From positions 1 to 14,472 of the forward strand of contig JARLHB010000110.1 in NCBI GenBank assembly GCA_031292465.1: a stretch of 14,472 bases of DNA, given 5' to 3'. Shown here one piece after another: positions 12,258-14,472 of this stretch. The first letter of the stretch is position 1. Each line of letters starts with the position of its first letter. The stretch is from Ignavibacteriaceae bacterium (lineage in GTDB: Bacteria; Bacteroidota; Ignavibacteria; Ignavibacteriales; Ignavibacteriaceae). The notes under the pieces were generated by a model. It saw only the letters and a program-made list of their open reading frames with translations, searched no databases and was not told the DNA's origin. The position numbers and the translations under genes are program-made.

Positions 12258-14472
12258 TCAATTATACTCATCCCAGCTTTTAACCTGCAAATCCTCTTTC
12301 TGGAACCTTGCAAGGGCTTTAATATACCGTTTTGCCACCTGAATATTAGTGATCAGGTTTACGTTCATATCAACAGCTTTTCTTCTAATCAGGTAGTCAT
12401 TATCAAGCTCATCTTTTTCCTGGTTTTTAGGGATGTTGATGACAAGATCAATTTTCCCTTCATTAAGATACGTCATTACGTTTGGTTCGGCATCTTCAAG
12501 CGGCCAGTTAAGTACTTCTGTTTTTACGCCGTGCTCATTAAGAAATTTAGCAGTGCCTTTTGTCGCATATAACTTTAATCCCATTTCATAAAGCATCTTT
12601 GTTTCGTTGAAAAAGTCAGCTTTCTCTTTCATTGTTCCGGTGGAAAGCATAACAGACCTCTTGGGAATCCTGTAGCCTGTGGACAAGAAACTCTTTAAGA
12701 AAGCTTCATTAAAATCATCGCCCAGACAGGCAACCTCGCCTGTTGAAGCCATTTCAACTCCCAATATAGGATCAGAACCCTTTAATCGTGTAAATGAGAA
12801 CTGCGGAGCTTTTACGCCCACATAATCTACGTCAAAAGAAGATTTATCCAGCCTTGGGATTTTTTCACCCATCATAAGCTTGGTTGCAATTTCTATGAAA
12901 TTTATTTTCAGGACTTTTGAAACAAACGGAAAGCTTCTTGATGCGCGAAGGTTGCACTCAATAACCTTTACTTCATTATCCTTCGCAATAAACTGGATAT
13001 TAAAGGGGCCGGTTATGTTCAGTTCCTTGGCAATTTCTTTTGTTATTATTTTTATCCGGCGCATTGTTTCAAGGTACGTCCTTTGAGGCGGCAGTACAAT
13101 TGTAGCGTCGCCGGAATGCACGCCTGCATTTTCAACATGCTCGGAAATTGCATAGCAAAACAGGTTGCCGTTTTCTGCAACCGCATCGGCTTCTATTTCT
13201 CTTCCGTTGGTGATGAACTTACTTATAACAACCGGGTGGTCGTTGCTTATTTCCGAAGCTTTCTTCAGATATTCTTCCAGTTCATCATCATCAAGTACAA
13301 TGCTCATTGCAGCGCCGCTTAGTACATAACTCGGCCTTATAAGCACAGGGTAATCAACTTTATGAGAAAATTCTTTTGCTTCTTTTAAGCTGGTTAATTC
13401 TTCCCATTCCGGCTGGTCAACTCCAAGCCTGTCAAGAATTTGTGAAAACTTATGCCTGTCTTCGGCGTTATCAATTTGTAATGGCGATGTTCCGAGTATG
13501 TTAATTCCAACGTTATGAAGCTTCAATGCCAGGTTATTCGGAATCTGTCCGCCCATGGAAATTATTATACCTTCGGGGAATTCTTTATCATAAATATCAA
13601 GGACTCTTTCAAACGTAAGCTGTTCAAAATACAGTTTATCACAGATGTCATAGTCCGTACTTACAGTTTCCGGATTGCAATTAATCATGATGGTACTGTA
13701 TTCAAGCTTGTTAAGAGTCATAACAGCGTTAACACAGCACCAGTCAAATTCCACGGAAGAGCCAATCCTGTATGCGCCGCTGCCGAGAACTATTATCTGG
13801 TTCTTCTGTCCGAGCGGAATATCGTTCTCTCTGCCGTGATATGTAAGGTAAAGATAATTTGTCTGTGCCGGATATTCTGCCGCCAAAGTATCTATTTGTT
13901 TTACTACCGGAATTACGCCAAGAGTTTTTCTATAGCTTCTTACATCAAGTTCGGCAGCATCTGCAATCTGGCCAATTTGAATATCTGAAAAGCCGTTCTT
14001 TTTGGCTTCACTCATCAGGTCAAATGAAATATCGTTTAGCTTTTTGCCGCTTAATCTTTTCTCCGTCTCAACGATATTCTTCATCTTGTAAATGAACCAT
14101 TTTGTGATTTTTGTAAGCTCAAAAATCTTATCGACAGAGTATCCCAGTTGAAGCGCCTGGGCAATTGCATAAATTCTTTTATCAGTGGGCCTGGAAAGTT
14201 CGGCGTCTAAATCTTCAAAAGAAATACTATTGCCTACAAAGCCGTTCATCCCTATATCAAGCATTCTTATTGCTTTTTGCAGTACCTCTTCAAAGCTTCT
14301 GCCGAGCGACATTACCTCGCCGACAGATTTCATCTCAGACCCGAGCTGTGTGCTTACCTGTCTGAATTTCTGCAAATCCCATCTCGGGAATTTAAGCGCA
14401 ACATAATCCAGTGCGGGTTCAAAACATGCCGAGGTTTCCTGCGTAATGATATTTACAACTTCATTCAAAGCA
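12258..14472 (-). CDS. carB: carbamoyl-phosphate synthase large subunit, C-terminal part (cut by window edge)
   Basis: The last 737 or so residues of CarB, which makes carbamoyl phosphate for pyrimidines and arginine from bicarbonate, ATP and glutamine-derived ammonia. The frame is open to the window edge. A TTG at 14468 is an internal Leu codon: the fragment begins (A)LNEVVNIIT, which matches about residue 330 of the roughly 1070-residue enzyme. In fragment numbering there is an oligomerisation region (about 60-210), a second ATP-grasp carbamoyl-phosphate domain (about 215-600; GSGAYRIGSSVEFDW, INCNPETVSTDYD, MGGQIPNN, VIECNLRASRSFPFVSK) and an allosteric MGS-like domain (about 620-730; YATKGTAKFL, DLVINIP). 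SSVEFDW and ECNLRASRSFPFVSK read like the CAD/CPS1 type rather than the E. coli type (GIEFDY). No intact start is in the window. Confidence 0.96.
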   Translation of the reverse strand, partial: ALNEVVNIITQETSACFEPALDYVALKFPRWDLQKFRQVSTQLGSEMKSVGEVMSLGRSFEEVLQKAIRMLDIGMNGFVGNSISFEDLDAELSRPTDKRIYAIAQALQLGYSVDKIFELTKITKWFIYKMKNIVETEKRLSGKKLNDISFDLMSEAKKNGFSDIQIGQIADAAELDVRSYRKTLGVIPVVKQIDTLAAEYPAQTNYLYLTYHGRENDIPLGQKNQIIVLGSGAYRIGSSVEFDWCCVNAVMTLNKLEYSTIMINCNPETVSTDYDICDKLYFEQLTFERVLDIYDKEFPEGIIISMGGQIPNNLALKLHNVGINILGTSPLQIDNAEDRHKFSQILDRLGVDQPEWEELTSLKEAKEFSHKVDYPVLIRPSYVLSGAAMSIVLDDDELEEYLKKASEISNDHPVVISKFITNGREIEADAVAENGNLFCYAISEHVENAGVHSGDATIVLPPQRTYLETMRRIKIITKEIAKELNITGPFNIQFIAKDNEVKVIECNLRASRSFPFVSKVLKINFIEIATKLMMGEKIPRLDKSSFDVDYVGVKAPQFSFTRLKGSDPILGVEMASTGEVACLGDDFNEAFLKSFLSTGYRIPKRSVMLSTGTMKEKADFFNETKMLYEMGLKLYATKGTAKFLNEHGVKTEVLNWPLEDAEPNVMTYLNEGKIDLVINIPKNQEKDELDNDYLIRRKAVDMNVNLITNIQVAKRYIKALARFQKEDLQVKSWDEYN

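Noticed and set aside
14466..14468. TTG as the start codon of carB
   Set aside because: The frame continues to the window edge and the preceding residues match the interior of CarB, so this Leu is internal to a truncated gene.

Overview
This is an AT-rich bacterial chromosomal window with seven complete, confidently recognised genes on mixed strands, an eighth (carB) cut by the right edge, one doubtful small ORF, and an unusual load of palindromic intergenic repeats. The protein families and styles suggest a Gram-negative member of the Bacteroidota/Chlorobiota/Ignavibacteriota (FCB) group, possibly Ignavibacteria-like. They include an exported M13 peptidase, an exported tricorn-type protease, a reaction-centre-type dihaem cytochrome c, two small monohaem cytochromes and a CAD/CPS1-like CarB. 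The taxonomic guess is inference from family knowledge. Visible Shine-Dalgarno motifs precede several genes (195, 1140, 3921, 8386 on minus, 8650).

Layout. 1-194: leader with a possible 26-codon ORF. 195-668: YbaK-family aminoacyl-tRNA deacylase. 669-1139: no convincing gene; a 211-bp symmetric inverted-repeat element. 1140-3185: M13 metallopeptidase with a strong intrinsic terminator. 3250-3920: gene-free, filled by repeat cassette 'copy A'. 3921-5048: two paralogous monohaem cytochromes c, the second a probable lipoprotein, ending at a hairpin shared with the convergent tricorn gene. 5102-8386 (minus): exported tricorn-like S41 protease. 8387-8649: divergent intergenic region. 8650-9813: dihaem cytochrome c with a LolA-like C-terminal domain. 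9814-10192: a 110-bp cloverleaf-like element with perfect 17-bp terminal inverted repeats. 10193-10612: GNAT acetyltransferase. 10622-11767 (minus): membrane-anchored metallophosphoesterase. 11768-12257: repeat cassette 'copy B', the inverted partner of copy A. 12258 to the right edge (minus): C-terminal two thirds of carB.

How the genes fit together. No large operon is visible. The three cytochrome genes point to a periplasmic or membrane electron-transfer function, and the two proteases to breakdown of proteins and peptides in the cell envelope. CarB serves pyrimidine and arginine synthesis. The rest are housekeeping genes.

The most unusual content is intergenic. Two diverged copies of a composite repeat lie in opposite orientation about 8 kb apart. 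Each copy has a 42-bp three-way-junction module and a 284-306 bp element with terminal inverted repeats and three internal hairpins, one of them a perfect 36-nt palindrome. In the 42-bp module and the 36-nt palindrome, every difference between the copies is either a compensatory base-pair change or lies in an unpaired position. Copy number, mobility and function cannot be judged from this window alone.
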